From Desulfovibrionales bacterium (GTDB lineage: Bacteria; Desulfobacterota; Desulfovibrionia; Desulfovibrionales; Desulfonatronaceae), in the NCBI GenBank assembly GCA_007693505.1, contig REDL01000036.1, positions 1 to 64,000 of the forward strand: a stretch of 64,000 nucleotides of DNA, in the 5' to 3' direction. The notes below the pieces were generated by a model. That model was not told where the DNA came from. It worked only from the letters and a program-made list of their open reading frames with translations, and searched no databases. Within the stretch, counting starts at the first letter, position 1; every line of letters starts with the position of its first letter. This document shows positions 35,750-43,678 of the stretch, piece by piece. The position numbers were made by a program, and so were the translations under genes.

Positions 35750-35800
35750 GAAAAAATGATAAATGAAAAGGGGAGTCGGGCGATAAGCCGGGTTCTGTCT

Positions 35801-35870
35801 CCCCGCGCTCACTTTGCCACTGCCATCCTCTTGTTCATTGATAGATGTTCACGGCAAAGAAAGCGCGGGG
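35801..35870 (-). repeat. Palindromic expansion 3 in rnpB (P19 position)
   Basis: Arms CCCCGCGCTCACTTTGCC and GGCAAAGAAAGCGCGGGG pair over 18 positions with two adjacent mismatches. It sits between GAATGACAGCC and GACAGAACCCGG, where many bacteria have a P19 hairpin and E. coli has none. Confidence 0.82.
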
Positions 35871-36045
35871 CGGCTGTCATTCCTCTTGGACCGGAATTGC
35901 TTCCGGCCTCCAGCAACCTACCCGAGGACCTTGGCCGGGCCGGCCTCAGGCGTCCTCCTATTTGGTCTTGCTCCGAACGGGGTTTGCCGAGCTTGCCGCG
36001 TCACCACGGCAACTGGTGGGCTCTTACCCCACCGTTTCACCCTTA

Positions 36046-36114
36046 CCCCGCACTCAGTTTGCCCTGGTGAAATGTCATTTCGAGACACTTTCCCTGGGCA
36101 AACTGAGTGCGGGG
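36046..36114 (-). repeat. Palindromic expansion 2 in rnpB (P12 position)
   Basis: Arms CCCCGCACTCAGTTTGCCC and GGGCAAACTGAGTGCGGGG form a 19-bp perfect stem. Compared with expansion 1, one C-to-G change in the arm is matched by a compensating change in the opposite arm, so pairing is conserved. It lies at the tip of the helix between CAGACCG and GTAAGGGTGAAACGG. Confidence 0.85.
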
Positions 36115-36198
36115 CGGTCTGCTTTCTGTGGCACTTTCCCGGGGTCACCCCCACTGGACGTTATCCAGCGTCCTGCCCTATGGAGCCCGGACTTTCCT

Positions 36199-36267
36199 CC
36201 CCGCACTCACTTTGCCTGGGAAAAAGGTCTCAAGAAGATCAATTTCCAGGGCAAAGTGAGTGCGGGG
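36199..36267 (-). repeat. Palindromic expansion 1 in rnpB (P3 position)
   Basis: Arms CCCCGCACTCACTTTGCC and GGCAAAGTGAGTGCGGGG form an 18-bp perfect stem around a loop of about 33 nt, inside the P3 helix just 5' of the GAGGAAAGTCC core. The arm is shared with the two other expansions. Confidence 0.85.
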
Positions 36268-36388
36268 CGACAGCCTGCCCGACTCCCAATTCGTTATATA
36301 AGACAGCGCCTCGCGCAGGTCAAAGTCATTAGTGCGCGAACTGAGGAGGACGTCTCGGGGAGCGGGGGATCTGGAATCAAACCAAAAA

Positions 36389-37150
36389 TCAGGCCACCGC
36401 GGCCTTGCTCTCTTCCGTTTCCTCTTCCTTGGCAAAATGCTCGGACCAGTAAATGATCCGTTGACAATTGGGGCAACTGAGAATTTGTTCTCCTTTCTGC
36501 AGCACATTGTACGTCTGCGGCGGGATACTGATATTGCACCCTTTGCAGATCCCCTCACCCACGGAGACCACCACAGGCTGGGAAAGGCGGGCACGGATGA
36601 ATTGATACCGACTCAGGATCGGTTTGGGAACAACCTCCTCGGCTCCGGCACGCAATCCCTGCAGCGTTTCCAACCGAGCCTTGGCCGACTGCAGCTTCTG
36701 GTTGATCTGCTTCTTTTTCTGAGAAATCTCCTGCTGCAGGGCCGTCAGCTCGGACTGTGAGGCCGCCAAGGTTTCCTCCTGCCTTGCGAGTTCCTCCAAG
36801 AGCGAAATTTTTTCCTCTTCCCGGCCGCGGTTGGTCTTTTCCAGGTTGTCAATCTCGCGCATCATGGCCTGATGCTCCTTGGAATTGTTGACCATCATCA
36901 GCTTGTTCTTACTTTTCTTGATTTTCATCCCCGTGTCTTCGATATCCCTGTCCAACTGGTCCCGCTGCGTAACGATCATGGCGATCGTCTCCTTGAGATG
37001 CGCCACCGTTTCTTTCAGCTCCAGAAGGCGCGACTCCATTCGCTCCATCTCGGCGGGAGCACTTTTCAGGAATGTGTTCAACTGCATGATCTCGTCATCA
37101 ATCATCTGCAACGCAACCAACTGCTCGACCTGTTTCAAATACAAGCTCAA
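36389..37150 (-). CDS. Coiled-coil protein with C4 zinc ribbon
   Basis: A 253-residue protein made of a long antiparallel coiled coil (about residues 5-195, rich in Glu, Lys and Gln) and a C-terminal C4-type zinc ribbon (CKGCNISIPP and LSCPNCQRIIYW, about 200-240). It belongs to the widespread coiled-coil plus zinc-ribbon family (CT398-like) whose exact role is uncertain. The start is read as TTG at 37150, because AAGGAGGG lies just upstream and the conserved YLKQVEQLVALQMIDDEI follows at once; the open frame extends 60 codons further without similarity. It lies between the Nif3-like gene and rnpB. Confidence 0.83.
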   Translation of the reverse strand: MSLYLKQVEQLVALQMIDDEIMQLNTFLKSAPAEMERMESRLLELKETVAHLKETIAMIVTQRDQLDRDIEDTGMKIKKSKNKLMMVNNSKEHQAMMREIDNLEKTNRGREEEKISLLEELARQEETLAASQSELTALQQEISQKKKQINQKLQSAKARLETLQGLRAGAEEVVPKPILSRYQFIRARLSQPVVVSVGEGICKGCNISIPPQTYNVLQKGEQILSCPNCQRIIYWSEHFAKEEETEESKAAVA

Positions 37151-37202
37151 TGTCCTTCCCTCCTTACCGGTCCATAATCCGCTACTTCCTGATTTTCTCC
37201 AC

Positions 37203-38264
37203 TCATTGCGGATGCTTTTCCCCAAAACCCGAGTGGCCATTGCCATACCCTCGGCGCAACGGGTCGCTTCCAACAAAAAAAGCCACGTCCACCCCCTGGG
37301 GAGCCAGGATGTGCCGAAGCGTCTCGGCAAATTCCCGCATCATCCGCTCCTCAAGGACAAAGTGACCCACGTCCACCACCAAAACCCCCTGCTCCAGTGC
37401 GGCCTGGGCATCGTGATATTTCATGTCGCCGGTCACATAAACCTGCGCCCCTGCCTGGCCGACCCGCCCCAGCAGCGAAGCCCCGGATCCCGGGCAGCAT
37501 GCTACCCGGCGCACCATGACCGGTGCTTCCCCGGCCAGACTCCTTGGGGGTCCTCCCAGAATCCGCTCCAGATTCGCGGCAAAGGTGCTCCAGGGCAAAG
37601 GCTGCCCCAAATCCCCAACGAAACCGAACCCAAGAGGCTCCACGGGCATGTCCAGTTCCTGGGAGACCACATGCAACAGCTCACCCTCCACCCCGGAAAC
37701 GGCTCGTAAAACCTGATGGTCGCCTCCTGGGGCGGTCACCACCTCCATAGCCCGTTTCCCACACGGATAGACCTCGACGGCCGGATACCCGGAGAGAGTT
37801 CGAGCAAGCTCTTCGAGCTGCGCGGCATGTCCCAAAACCCGAAACCACCGGCCTGCACGCCGTCCGGTTTCCTCAAGAACCTGGAGGTTTTCCAGACCCA
37901 ATTCCCGCGCCAGCCAGCGTACCGGTCCGCGCGGCTGAACATCCAGGCTGGTATGTGCGGCATAGAGCCAGACGTCTTGCCGAAACACCATCCTCAACAC
38001 CTTGGCATATCCGTTGTCACGAGCAGGCAGTCCCGGCTTCAAGGCAACGGGGTGGTGCACCAAAAGAAAATCCGCCCCCCAGGCCAGGGACTGCTCGATC
38101 ATCTCAGACGTCGGGTCCAAACCAACACCCAACTTGCGCACATCTTGTCTCTCGCCAACAGCCTGCACCCCGCTTTGGTCCCAGGCCGCCGCCCAGCGCG
38201 GCGGGGCCAACGCCTCTATCTCAGCTATCAGTTCCCGAACCTGCATCAATTCTCTGCGCTCCAT
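37203..38264 (-). CDS. Nif3-like dinuclear metal-centre hexameric protein
   Basis: A 353-residue member of the Nif3/YbgI/YqfO family. Metal-site features are the HHP motif in LLVHHPVALKPG (about residues 67-78), AAHTSLDVQP and the C-terminal GDMKYHDAQAALEQG with GHFVLEE. The family is annotated as GTP cyclohydrolase I type 2 or as a structural metal-binding protein, and its reaction is unsettled. It starts 52 bases upstream of the zinc-ribbon gene, a pairing seen in other deltaproteobacteria as far as I recall. Confidence 0.88.
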   Translation of the reverse strand: MERRELMQVRELIAEIEALAPPRWAAAWDQSGVQAVGERQDVRKLGVGLDPTSEMIEQSLAWGADFLLVHHPVALKPGLPARDNGYAKVLRMVFRQDVWLYAAHTSLDVQPRGPVRWLARELGLENLQVLEETGRRAGRWFRVLGHAAQLEELARTLSGYPAVEVYPCGKRAMEVVTAPGGDHQVLRAVSGVEGELLHVVSQELDMPVEPLGFGFVGDLGQPLPWSTFAANLERILGGPPRSLAGEAPVMVRRVACCPGSGASLLGRVGQAGAQVYVTGDMKYHDAQAALEQGVLVVDVGHFVLEERMMREFAETLRHILAPQGVDVAFFVGSDPLRRGYGNGHSGFGEKHPQ

Positions 38265-38294
38265 ATGCTAGAAAAGGCCTGTCTTCCTGAAAAA

Positions 38295-38341
38295 AGACAA
38301 AAAAAAGGTGTTTCCCGGATAAACTTTTCCAAGAAACACCT
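38295..38341 (-). terminator. Intrinsic terminator downstream of the CAU tRNA
   Basis: Arms AGGTGTTTC (38306-38314) and GAAACACCT (38333-38341) form a 9-bp stem. On the minus strand the stem is followed by a run of eight T residues. It lies about 75 bases beyond the 3' end of the tRNA and before the Nif3-like gene. Confidence 0.8.
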
Positions 38342-38415
38342 CTCGTAAGAACGGCGAACATTGTTTTAACAGGATGGTCAAACGGGGTATACTCCTTCGG
38401 CACCAGAATCCTCTG

Positions 38416-38491
38416 TGGTGGGCCTACCAGGACTTGAACCTGGGACCTGCCGGTTATGAGCCGGTGGCTCTACCAACTGAGCTATAGGCCC
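38416..38491 (-). tRNA. tRNA with CAU anticodon (tRNA-Ile2 or elongator tRNA-Met)
   Basis: A complete 76-nt cloverleaf with acceptor stem GGGCCTA/TAGGCCC, D arm AGCTCAGTTGGTAGAGC, anticodon loop CTCATAA, T arm GGTTCAAGTCC and an encoded CCA. The anticodon CAU occurs in initiator Met, elongator Met and the lysidine-modified Ile2. The G-C rich anticodon stem ending GGCTCATAACC resembles bacterial tRNA-Ile2 more than elongator Met, but I cannot exclude Met. Confidence 0.95.
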
Positions 38492-38585
38492 TTCTTGCTC
38501 GAATTTGCAAAAGAGACAAGAATTATCCGGAAAATGGCGATACTGTCAAGACTTTATGTCGCCCAAATCATCCCCGGGAACCCGC

Positions 38586-39482
38586 TTATTTTGGCCGAAC
38601 AGATTTGACATGCTCAATGGCGGCCCGGGCCGCCAAGGCCCCTTCACCGACAGCCACGCTGATCTGCAAAAATCGACCAACGCAGTCTCCGGCGGCAAAC
38701 AGACCGGGAATATTGGTCAACTGGTGATCATCCACTTCAATGAATTGTTTACGCATCACCAATCCAAGACTGATGGCGAAGTCCGACGTTCCTGCCTGGC
38801 CCATGGCGATGAACAGCCCATCCACCGTATCCTGCGTGCCATCAACGTACCGCACCGCCGCCAATCCATCAGCCCCTTCCAGCCTGGCAATCTTGTTCTG
38901 GATCACCGGGATGCCGGCCTGTTGGAGCTTGCCCTGAAACTCTTCACCCATATTCACGTCCTTGCCCTGGGTGCAAATCCGGACATCAGGCGTGTAATGG
39001 AGCAGCTCCAGGGCCTGGTTCGCGGCGAAATTGCCTTCCCCCAGGACCATGACCGCCTTTTGGCGAAAAAAGAATCCATCGCAGCTGACACAATAGGAAA
39101 CGCCTTTGCCTTCATACTCGGAAAGATTCTCGATGCCGGGCCGAACCCTGGCCACGCCGGTGGAAAGAATCACCGCCCGGGCGCGATACTCGGCCTGCTC
39201 TGTACGGATGTGAAAGAAATCCTTTTCCTCCTGGTGGATGGAAAGAACCCGGTCACAGAGCACTTCCGCCCCGAATCGCTGGGCTTGTCGCGTTCCGCGT
39301 TCAATCAAATCCCGGCCGGAGATGGTTTCCGGAAAACCAAAGTAGTTGTCGATGTCGTAATCGCCGGCCACCTTCGGTGCACAGCCCAGGACAAGGGTGT
39401 GCATGCCGGCCCTGGCGGTATAGATGGCCGCGGAAAGACCGGCCGGTCCCTGGCCGATGATCATTACGTCTACGTCCTGCAT
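38586..39482 (-). CDS. Thioredoxin reductase-like FAD/NAD(P)-dependent oxidoreductase
   Basis: A 298-residue flavoprotein of the low-molecular-weight thioredoxin reductase fold. FAD binding is seen in VMIIGQGPAGLSAAIYTARAG (residues about 6-26) and GLFAAGDCVG, and the redox disulfide in YCVSCDGFFF. The pyridine-nucleotide segment VMVLGEGNFAANQALELL lacks the usual GGGDSA form, and the following RRD-type arginine pair that reads the NADPH phosphate is replaced by CTQGKD. So the donor may be NADH or another reductant. The ATG at 39482 has GGAG at proper spacing. No thioredoxin gene is adjacent. Confidence 0.85.
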   Translation of the reverse strand: MQDVDVMIIGQGPAGLSAAIYTARAGMHTLVLGCAPKVAGDYDIDNYFGFPETISGRDLIERGTRQAQRFGAEVLCDRVLSIHQEEKDFFHIRTEQAEYRARAVILSTGVARVRPGIENLSEYEGKGVSYCVSCDGFFFRQKAVMVLGEGNFAANQALELLHYTPDVRICTQGKDVNMGEEFQGKLQQAGIPVIQNKIARLEGADGLAAVRYVDGTQDTVDGLFIAMGQAGTSDFAISLGLVMRKQFIEVDDHQLTNIPGLFAAGDCVGRFLQISVAVGEGALAARAAIEHVKSVRPK

Positions 39483-39548
39483 GACATGCTCCTGCCCCGA
39501 CACTGTCGGGAAGAATGTTGAGCTGAGTGTTGAAAAAGTCCTTATCCA

Positions 39549-39671
39549 CAGTCCGTTCAAAAACCCCAAGTGCAAGGAACAAAAAAATTCAAGGTTGAAG
39601 CGTATTTATCCATACGTGAGAGCTTGAACTTTTTGCAGCGACGCAGCAATTGGGAGTTTTTCAACGGACTG
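39549..39671. repeat. 123-bp palindromic intergenic repeat ending in CAGTCCGTT-type arms
   Basis: CAGTCCGTTCAAAAA (39549-39563) is repeated inverted as TTTTTCAACGGACTG (39657-39671) with one mismatch, enclosing GCTTGAACTTTTTGCAGCGA. I recall similar repeats ending in AGTCCGTTGAAAAA from many deltaproteobacterial genomes; that recollection is not verified here. It probably is a non-autonomous mobile or REP-like element. It lies in the 293-bp gap between the divergent reductase and ABC ATPase genes. Confidence 0.6.
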
Positions 39672-39775
39672 GTAGGGCCTTTGAGAAATGTTGTTTGCCT
39701 GCTGCACTCCCTGTAATGGGAATCCTAGGAGGGCCTGACTGAATTGTCAAAAACAGCTGGACGCGTTAGGGAGGC

Positions 39776-40588
39776 ATGATGATCTTGAGCGCCCACTCCC
39801 CGGTAGCGTCCCCCCTCCTGGAAATTCGCAACGCCTCTGTCTTCAGGGGACGAACCAGTGCCTTGGAGAATCTCCACCTGACCATTGATCATGGCCAGCA
39901 TACCGTCATTCTCGGACCGAATGGGGCCGGAAAAACCACGCTGCTCAAGCTTCTGGCCCGGGAACTCTACCCGGTCGCCGAACCGGACCTACTGTTGCGC
40001 CTTTTCGGGCAGGTACAGTGGGATATCTGGACGTTGCGCTCCAGGCTGGGCATTGTCTCCCAGGATCTGCAAACCAGCTATCCTGGGAAGGTCGACGGCC
40101 TGGAGGTGGTCCTATCCGGGCTGAGGTCGACCATTGGCACCTACGCATACCAGCAGTTCAGCCAGGCCGAGCAGGATCAAGCCCTGCGCATCCTCACAAG
40201 CGTCGCCGGAGCGGATCTGGCTGACAAGCCCTTTCAATCCCTGTCCTCCGGCCAGCAGCGCCGGCTGCTGCTGGCCCGCGCCCTGGTCCACGACCCCGAA
40301 GTTCTCCTGCTGGACGAACCCACTTCGGGCTTGGACTTGACCGCCTGTTTCCAATACCTGACCACGGTCAGAGAGCTGATGCACCAGGGCAAGACCATCA
40401 TCCTGGTGACCCACCATATCCACGAAATCCCTCCGGAAATCCACAGGGTGGTTCTGCTTCGGGAGGGCAAGATCGTGGCCGACGGCCCCAAGCTGGAGGT
40501 CCTGACCGAAAAGACTCTGACCAACTTGTTTGCCGTCCCGCTGCGCCTGCTGGAATCCGGAGGCTTTTTTCAGGTCGTCCCGGCCTGA
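39776..40588 (+). CDS. Stand-alone ABC ATPase (YlmA/ModF-like)
   Basis: A 270-residue ATPase with Walker A LGPNGAGKTTL (about residues 43-53), signature LSSGQQRRL, Walker B VLLLDEPTSGLD and the switch histidine in TIILVTHHIHEIPPEI. The close match of the HHIHEIPPEI region is typical of the YlmA/ModF group of ABC ATPases with no cognate permease nearby, some connected with molybdate or iron uptake. No transporter membrane gene is adjacent, so its partner is unknown. A GGGAGG ribosome site precedes the ATG. Confidence 0.85.
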   Translation: MMILSAHSPVASPLLEIRNASVFRGRTSALENLHLTIDHGQHTVILGPNGAGKTTLLKLLARELYPVAEPDLLLRLFGQVQWDIWTLRSRLGIVSQDLQTSYPGKVDGLEVVLSGLRSTIGTYAYQQFSQAEQDQALRILTSVAGADLADKPFQSLSSGQQRRLLLARALVHDPEVLLLDEPTSGLDLTACFQYLTTVRELMHQGKTIILVTHHIHEIPPEIHRVVLLREGKIVADGPKLEVLTEKTLTNLFAVPLRLLESGGFFQVVPA

Positions 40589-40594
40589 ACGTGG

Positions 40595-41062
40595 TCATGA
40601 CCACAGAATCGTTCGCACCCGCGACTCCACCGGAAGGCCCAGTTTGCGAGCCATCTCGTCCGCCTCGCTTCGCGCCCGTTCCAGACCGAAGTACATCCCC
40701 GGCAGGACCAGCCGGGACCGTCCCCGCAGTTCAACCACATGGGCCAGATAGACCGGCCGCAGATCGCCGCCCAAGACAGCACCCACGCCCACGGCACGAA
40801 AATTACTGAGAAGATAGCCCCGGTGCCGCTCCCAGATCAGGAACCGTCGGGACTGTTCCACCATATTGGCCTGAACGTCGATATGCACCACGTGGCGGTA
40901 TGAGAAACACCCCCCGGCCACAGCCAGCAGCATCAGCCCGGCAACGGCGCTGAGCTCTCCACCAGGCCGCAACCCGAGCCATATTGCCAAAAGAACCCCG
41001 GCCAGCACGACGGCAAACCAGCCGATGCTGCGGGCAAGCCCCAGATCCGCCTGAACATCCAT
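40595..41062 (-). CDS. Hypothetical membrane protein with two N-terminal helices
   Basis: I do not recognise this 155-residue protein. Two hydrophobic helices (about 12-30 and 37-52) are followed by a soluble beta-rich domain (about 58-150) with FLIWERHRGYLLSNFRAVGVG, reminiscent of small membrane-bound PH-like domains that respond to lipids. It shares one base with the PilZ gene upstream (TGATG overlap), so the two are translated together. A role linked to cyclic di-GMP control is possible from context only. Confidence 0.68.
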   Translation of the reverse strand: MDVQADLGLARSIGWFAVVLAGVLLAIWLGLRPGGELSAVAGLMLLAVAGGCFSYRHVVHIDVQANMVEQSRRFLIWERHRGYLLSNFRAVGVGAVLGGDLRPVYLAHVVELRGRSRLVLPGMYFGLERARSEADEMARKLGLPVESRVRTILWS

Positions 41063-41757
41063 CAGTCCGCATCCACGAACACAATGGTTTGCTCGATATA
41101 GCTCGTAATCCGTGCCAACAACTCATCGGGAGCCTCGATAAGCTTCAACCCCAGTTCCACCTTTGTACTGTTTTTATTGATCCGTTTGACCATGCAGACA
41201 ATCTCTGCCTGCTCCGAGGCAAACAGCAGAGGACATCGCAAGGTGAGATGGTCGTCGATTTCCACGGAAACAACCCGATTCTTCTCCATCGGGAGCGTGA
41301 TGCTGTAGCCGGACTTGCTGATATCGGACAACGCGCCGGAATATACTCCCGCATCCTGAACATCCTGAACCACATAGGCAGGGAAAAGGCAGGACACCCG
41401 GCCGTCCTTGCGCAAGTTGAAGGATTCGATCCGTTCGGGATATTCGAGAAACAGAAGCGGTACCGGTGTGAAGGAGACATGCATGATCGGGACGGTAAAT
41501 CCCAGCACCGTTCCGGAATGGATATACCGGACCGTCATTGTATTGCCCTTGTACAGATGTTCCAGGAGCAGCGATCGATTCATCTCCGGCACAATCGGAA
41601 ACATGGTGATTATGCAGCGCTTGGTGATGTACCCGACAAAAAAAGACTGCAGCCTGCCCTTCATCCCGGCCAGTTCCATCATGACTTTCGTTCCGACCTG
41701 AATCTTACCCAATGGGAACCTCCGTGCCCAAGGCAGGGTTTCATCATCTTCCATCAC
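41062..41757 (-). CDS. PilZ-domain (YcgR-like) protein
   Basis: A 231-residue cytoplasmic protein. The N-terminal half (about 15-105) is a YcgR-N-like beta barrel and the C-terminal half (about 110-215) a PilZ domain. The cyclic di-GMP binding arginines lie in LRKDGRVSC and the second motif is DISKSG. It probably links cyclic di-GMP levels to motility or surface behaviour. The open frame begins GTG at 41757 with an ATG one codon later and no clear ribosome site. It precedes the two-helix membrane protein by a one-base overlap. Confidence 0.85.
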   Translation of the reverse strand: MMEDDETLPWARRFPLGKIQVGTKVMMELAGMKGRLQSFFVGYITKRCIITMFPIVPEMNRSLLLEHLYKGNTMTVRYIHSGTVLGFTVPIMHVSFTPVPLLFLEYPERIESFNLRKDGRVSCLFPAYVVQDVQDAGVYSGALSDISKSGYSITLPMEKNRVVSVEIDDHLTLRCPLLFASEQAEIVCMVKRINKNSTKVELGLKLIEAPDELLARITSYIEQTIVFVDAD

Positions 41758-41784
41758 GGGACCTGACCGAAACGGTACCAGCCC

Positions 41785-42588
41785 CTACATTCTGAACGCG
41801 TCGTATATCCGAAACATGTCCTGATAAGAGGTGCCCTTGCGAATCCCCAGGAACATCTCCAGTGACATTTCCATCTTGTTTTCCATGTCCGCCAGAATTT
41901 CTTTGCGCAAGAGGATCAACCGGTACTTCACAAAGTCGTGATCAAACCCGTCCTGGATCAAGGCCATTCCCTCTGAAAAATAGTAGGAACGAATGTACTC
42001 GGAAAACAGGTCAAACTTCCGCACATCGTTTCGCCGAGCATACATTGAATAGACCATCATATTGATAATCAGGGCTTCGATCTTCATGGACTGGTCAATG
42101 AGCAGAAACCGTTCTCGGGTTTTGGGATTATCCAGGCCCCGCAAGGCCTGCTGTGCAATATCAAAGACTTCCTTTTCAAAAACAGGAGATATCGAGAACT
42201 TGGAGATAATCCGGATCAGCACCTTTTGCGGATTCTCATTGTCCGCAATACCCAAGAGACAAATGGCCAACAGGTCCAGTTTGCGATGCAAATCCCGGAG
42301 CAGGTTGCGCTGCTTGACCGCGGCCAACCGGCGGCAGTCCTCTGGTGAAAAAGCGGACTGCAAAAGGTTCAGAAGATGCTTGATAAACGATTCACGAGCG
42401 TGCTTGGCTTCCTCCGCCAGAAAGGCGCCGTTCTTGCGCTGATCCAGCGTCCTTTTCAGGGAGAGCCAATAGGTGGCCACAGCTTCCAAGGGCGTATGCA
42501 CCAGGTCAACCAGAGGCCCGTCCTGCAACCCCTGCGGTACGGGAACCTGCTGTTCAGACTGGAGCTTGTGCATGGCGCCCCTGGTCAT
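41785..42588 (-). CDS. Conserved hypothetical alpha-helical protein
   Basis: I do not recognise this 267-residue protein. It is predicted almost wholly alpha-helical, with no signal peptide or membrane segment and a charged C-terminal half (DLFSEYIRSYYFSEGMALIQ and LRKEILADMENKMEMSLEMF). The start is taken as the ATG overlapping the VTT gene stop by four bases (ATGA), which argues for coupled translation. The PilZ gene follows after 27 bases. The VTT, helical, PilZ and membrane genes appear to form one operon. Confidence 0.7.
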   Translation of the reverse strand: MTRGAMHKLQSEQQVPVPQGLQDGPLVDLVHTPLEAVATYWLSLKRTLDQRKNGAFLAEEAKHARESFIKHLLNLLQSAFSPEDCRRLAAVKQRNLLRDLHRKLDLLAICLLGIADNENPQKVLIRIISKFSISPVFEKEVFDIAQQALRGLDNPKTRERFLLIDQSMKIEALIINMMVYSMYARRNDVRKFDLFSEYIRSYYFSEGMALIQDGFDHDFVKYRLILLRKEILADMENKMEMSLEMFLGIRKGTSYQDMFRIYDAFRM

Positions 42589-43298
42589 TGGTCGTTCAAC
42601 TCGCGGTTTTGGTCTTTGGATACGTCGTACCATTTCTGCAGCCCAAAGCCGGCGATGAACAGCACGGCCAAGACCACCAGCGGCCACAAGACCTCCAGGG
42701 TGAACAGGTCCGCCGCTTTATCGGCATCGACAACATTGTGCAGAATGGACGTGTACAGCAGGCCCTTGATCAGATATCCCACCGCCGCACTACAGATAAA
42801 TCGTTTCCACGGCACGTGCAGCAGTCCGGAGCCGTAATTGATAACGGAATGGGGAAACCCTGGGAGGGTGCGCATGGCCGAGAGCATCAGGAAATTCGAA
42901 TTTCTTTGCAGCAACTGGAAGAGCCGGTGGTGCTGAACACGCTGCACCCAGCTGTCCGCAAGACGCCACGACAACCAGTAGGCCGCCATGCTGCCCAGGA
43001 CACCACCGGCAACGATCATCGCCGTTGCCGGCAGCGGATCGTACAGCAGTCCAATGACGAAAAACATCAATGAACCCGGCAAGGCAAAGGCAAAGGGCAG
43101 GGCTTGGCCCAAAATCAGAACAGGCACCAGCCACCAGGCATTGGCCCACTGTGCGGCCTGAAGGTGCACGAATTTCCAGTCAAAAGCCGCCCCGATCCCC
43201 AGCAGCACTCCCAATACCGCCAACACGAAGACTCCGCTCATGATGGACGGCAGAGTGGGCTTGACCCAGCGATCGTTGATAGATTTCACCGGTGACAT
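42585..43298 (-). CDS. VTT-domain (TVP38/TMEM64-like) membrane protein
   Basis: A 237-residue inner-membrane protein with about five helices. The family signature is visible in FAFALPGSLMFFVIGLLYDPLP-like sequence and MRTLPGFPHSVINYGSGLL. It is distinct from the other VTT protein at 13251-14021. Family members are thought to act as lipid scramblases or small-molecule transporters. It heads the small operon with the helical hypothetical protein and the PilZ protein. Confidence 0.83.
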   Translation of the reverse strand: MSPVKSINDRWVKPTLPSIMSGVFVLAVLGVLLGIGAAFDWKFVHLQAAQWANAWWLVPVLILGQALPFAFALPGSLMFFVIGLLYDPLPATAMIVAGGVLGSMAAYWLSWRLADSWVQRVQHHRLFQLLQRNSNFLMLSAMRTLPGFPHSVINYGSGLLHVPWKRFICSAAVGYLIKGLLYTSILHNVVDADKAADLFTLEVLWPLVVLAVLFIAGFGLQKWYDVSKDQNRELNDQ

Positions 43299-43391
43299 AA
43301 GCTTCAGAGCAACTCGAGTTGAAGGAACGGCAACGTCACGTTTTTGGCGATGCCTTGGAACACCTGAACAAACAAAACTGCCCTTGCCGAA

Positions 43392-43418
43392 TAGCGGCGC
43401 CGCGGCGCCGCGGCGCTA
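43392..43418. repeat. GC-rich CGCGGCGC hairpin tract
   Basis: Between TAGCG and CGCTA the sequence repeats GCGCCGCG and can fold in more than one register. It recalls the GCGGCGG...CCGCTA loop of the palindromic elements at 59 and 59.9 kb but lacks their CCCAGGG arms, so relatedness is uncertain. Confidence 0.45.
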
Positions 43419-43651
43419 CGGCATGGCATCCCGGGAATCGAATATCTCAATGTGCGCGATTGGTATCGTCGAAACAGCGGGAATCTAGCCCAAAGCCGTG
43501 ACCAGGTACAGCCATCACCTTTTAAAAAAACTTTACAATAACGTAAACCATCTTGACACCAATGCGCATTTTTGTCTGGGAAAAACCGATTTAACACGCG
43601 AGCACAACTTTTATTTCATTTAATTTCAATTGACTATACATTTTTTTTTTT

Positions 43652-43666
43652 TGGAATACTTTTTGC
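43652..43666 (+). promoter_or_regulatory. Candidate sigma-54 element at the start of the NifA-like gene
   Basis: TGGAATACTTTTTGC has GG and GC 12 bases apart and a TTGC -12 box, a fair match to the sigma-54 consensus. Transcription would begin within a base or two of the proposed ATG at 43679, leaving no leader. Either the mRNA is leaderless, the start codon is further in, or the match is accidental. Confidence 0.35.
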
Positions 43667-43678
43667 GATACCCGAAGC

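Larger units (their letters stand above)
35771..36287 (-). ncRNA. rnpB: RNase P RNA (class A) with three expanded hairpins
   Basis: The minus strand carries the universal RNase P RNA core: GAGGAAAGTCCGGGCTCC near the 5' end, GTAAGAGCCCACCAG, GGTAGGTTGCTGGAGG and the 3' ACAGAACCCGGCTTATCG. P1 pairs GGGAGTCGGGC (36287-36277) with GCCCGACTCCC (35781-35771), which sets the ends. At about 517 nt it is far longer than the usual 350-400 because the tips of three helices (P3, P12 and P19 by position) hold long hairpins with nearly the same arm sequence. The RNA removes 5' leaders from pre-tRNAs. It lies between the zinc-ribbon gene and ispDF. Confidence 0.95.
43299..43678. other. 380-bp intergenic region between VTT gene and NifA-like gene
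   Basis: A divergent gap that must hold promoters for both sides. It contains a GC-rich repeated CGCGGCGC tract (43392-43418), a TTTAC/GTAAA inverted pair (about 43532-43547), a TTGACA at 43553 without a matching -10, an A/T-rich stretch with a run of twelve T, and a -24/-12-like element (43652-43666). No gene is seen. Confidence 0.6.

Noticed and set aside
35814-36456. Several open frames of 170-200 aa near 36 kb
   Set aside because: They cover the RNase P RNA gene, whose conserved core and closing P1 helix explain the region.
38416-38491. Calling the CAU tRNA an initiator tRNA-Met
   Set aside because: The acceptor stem begins with a paired G and the anticodon stem lacks the three consecutive G-C pairs in the initiator arrangement; Ile2 or elongator Met fits better.
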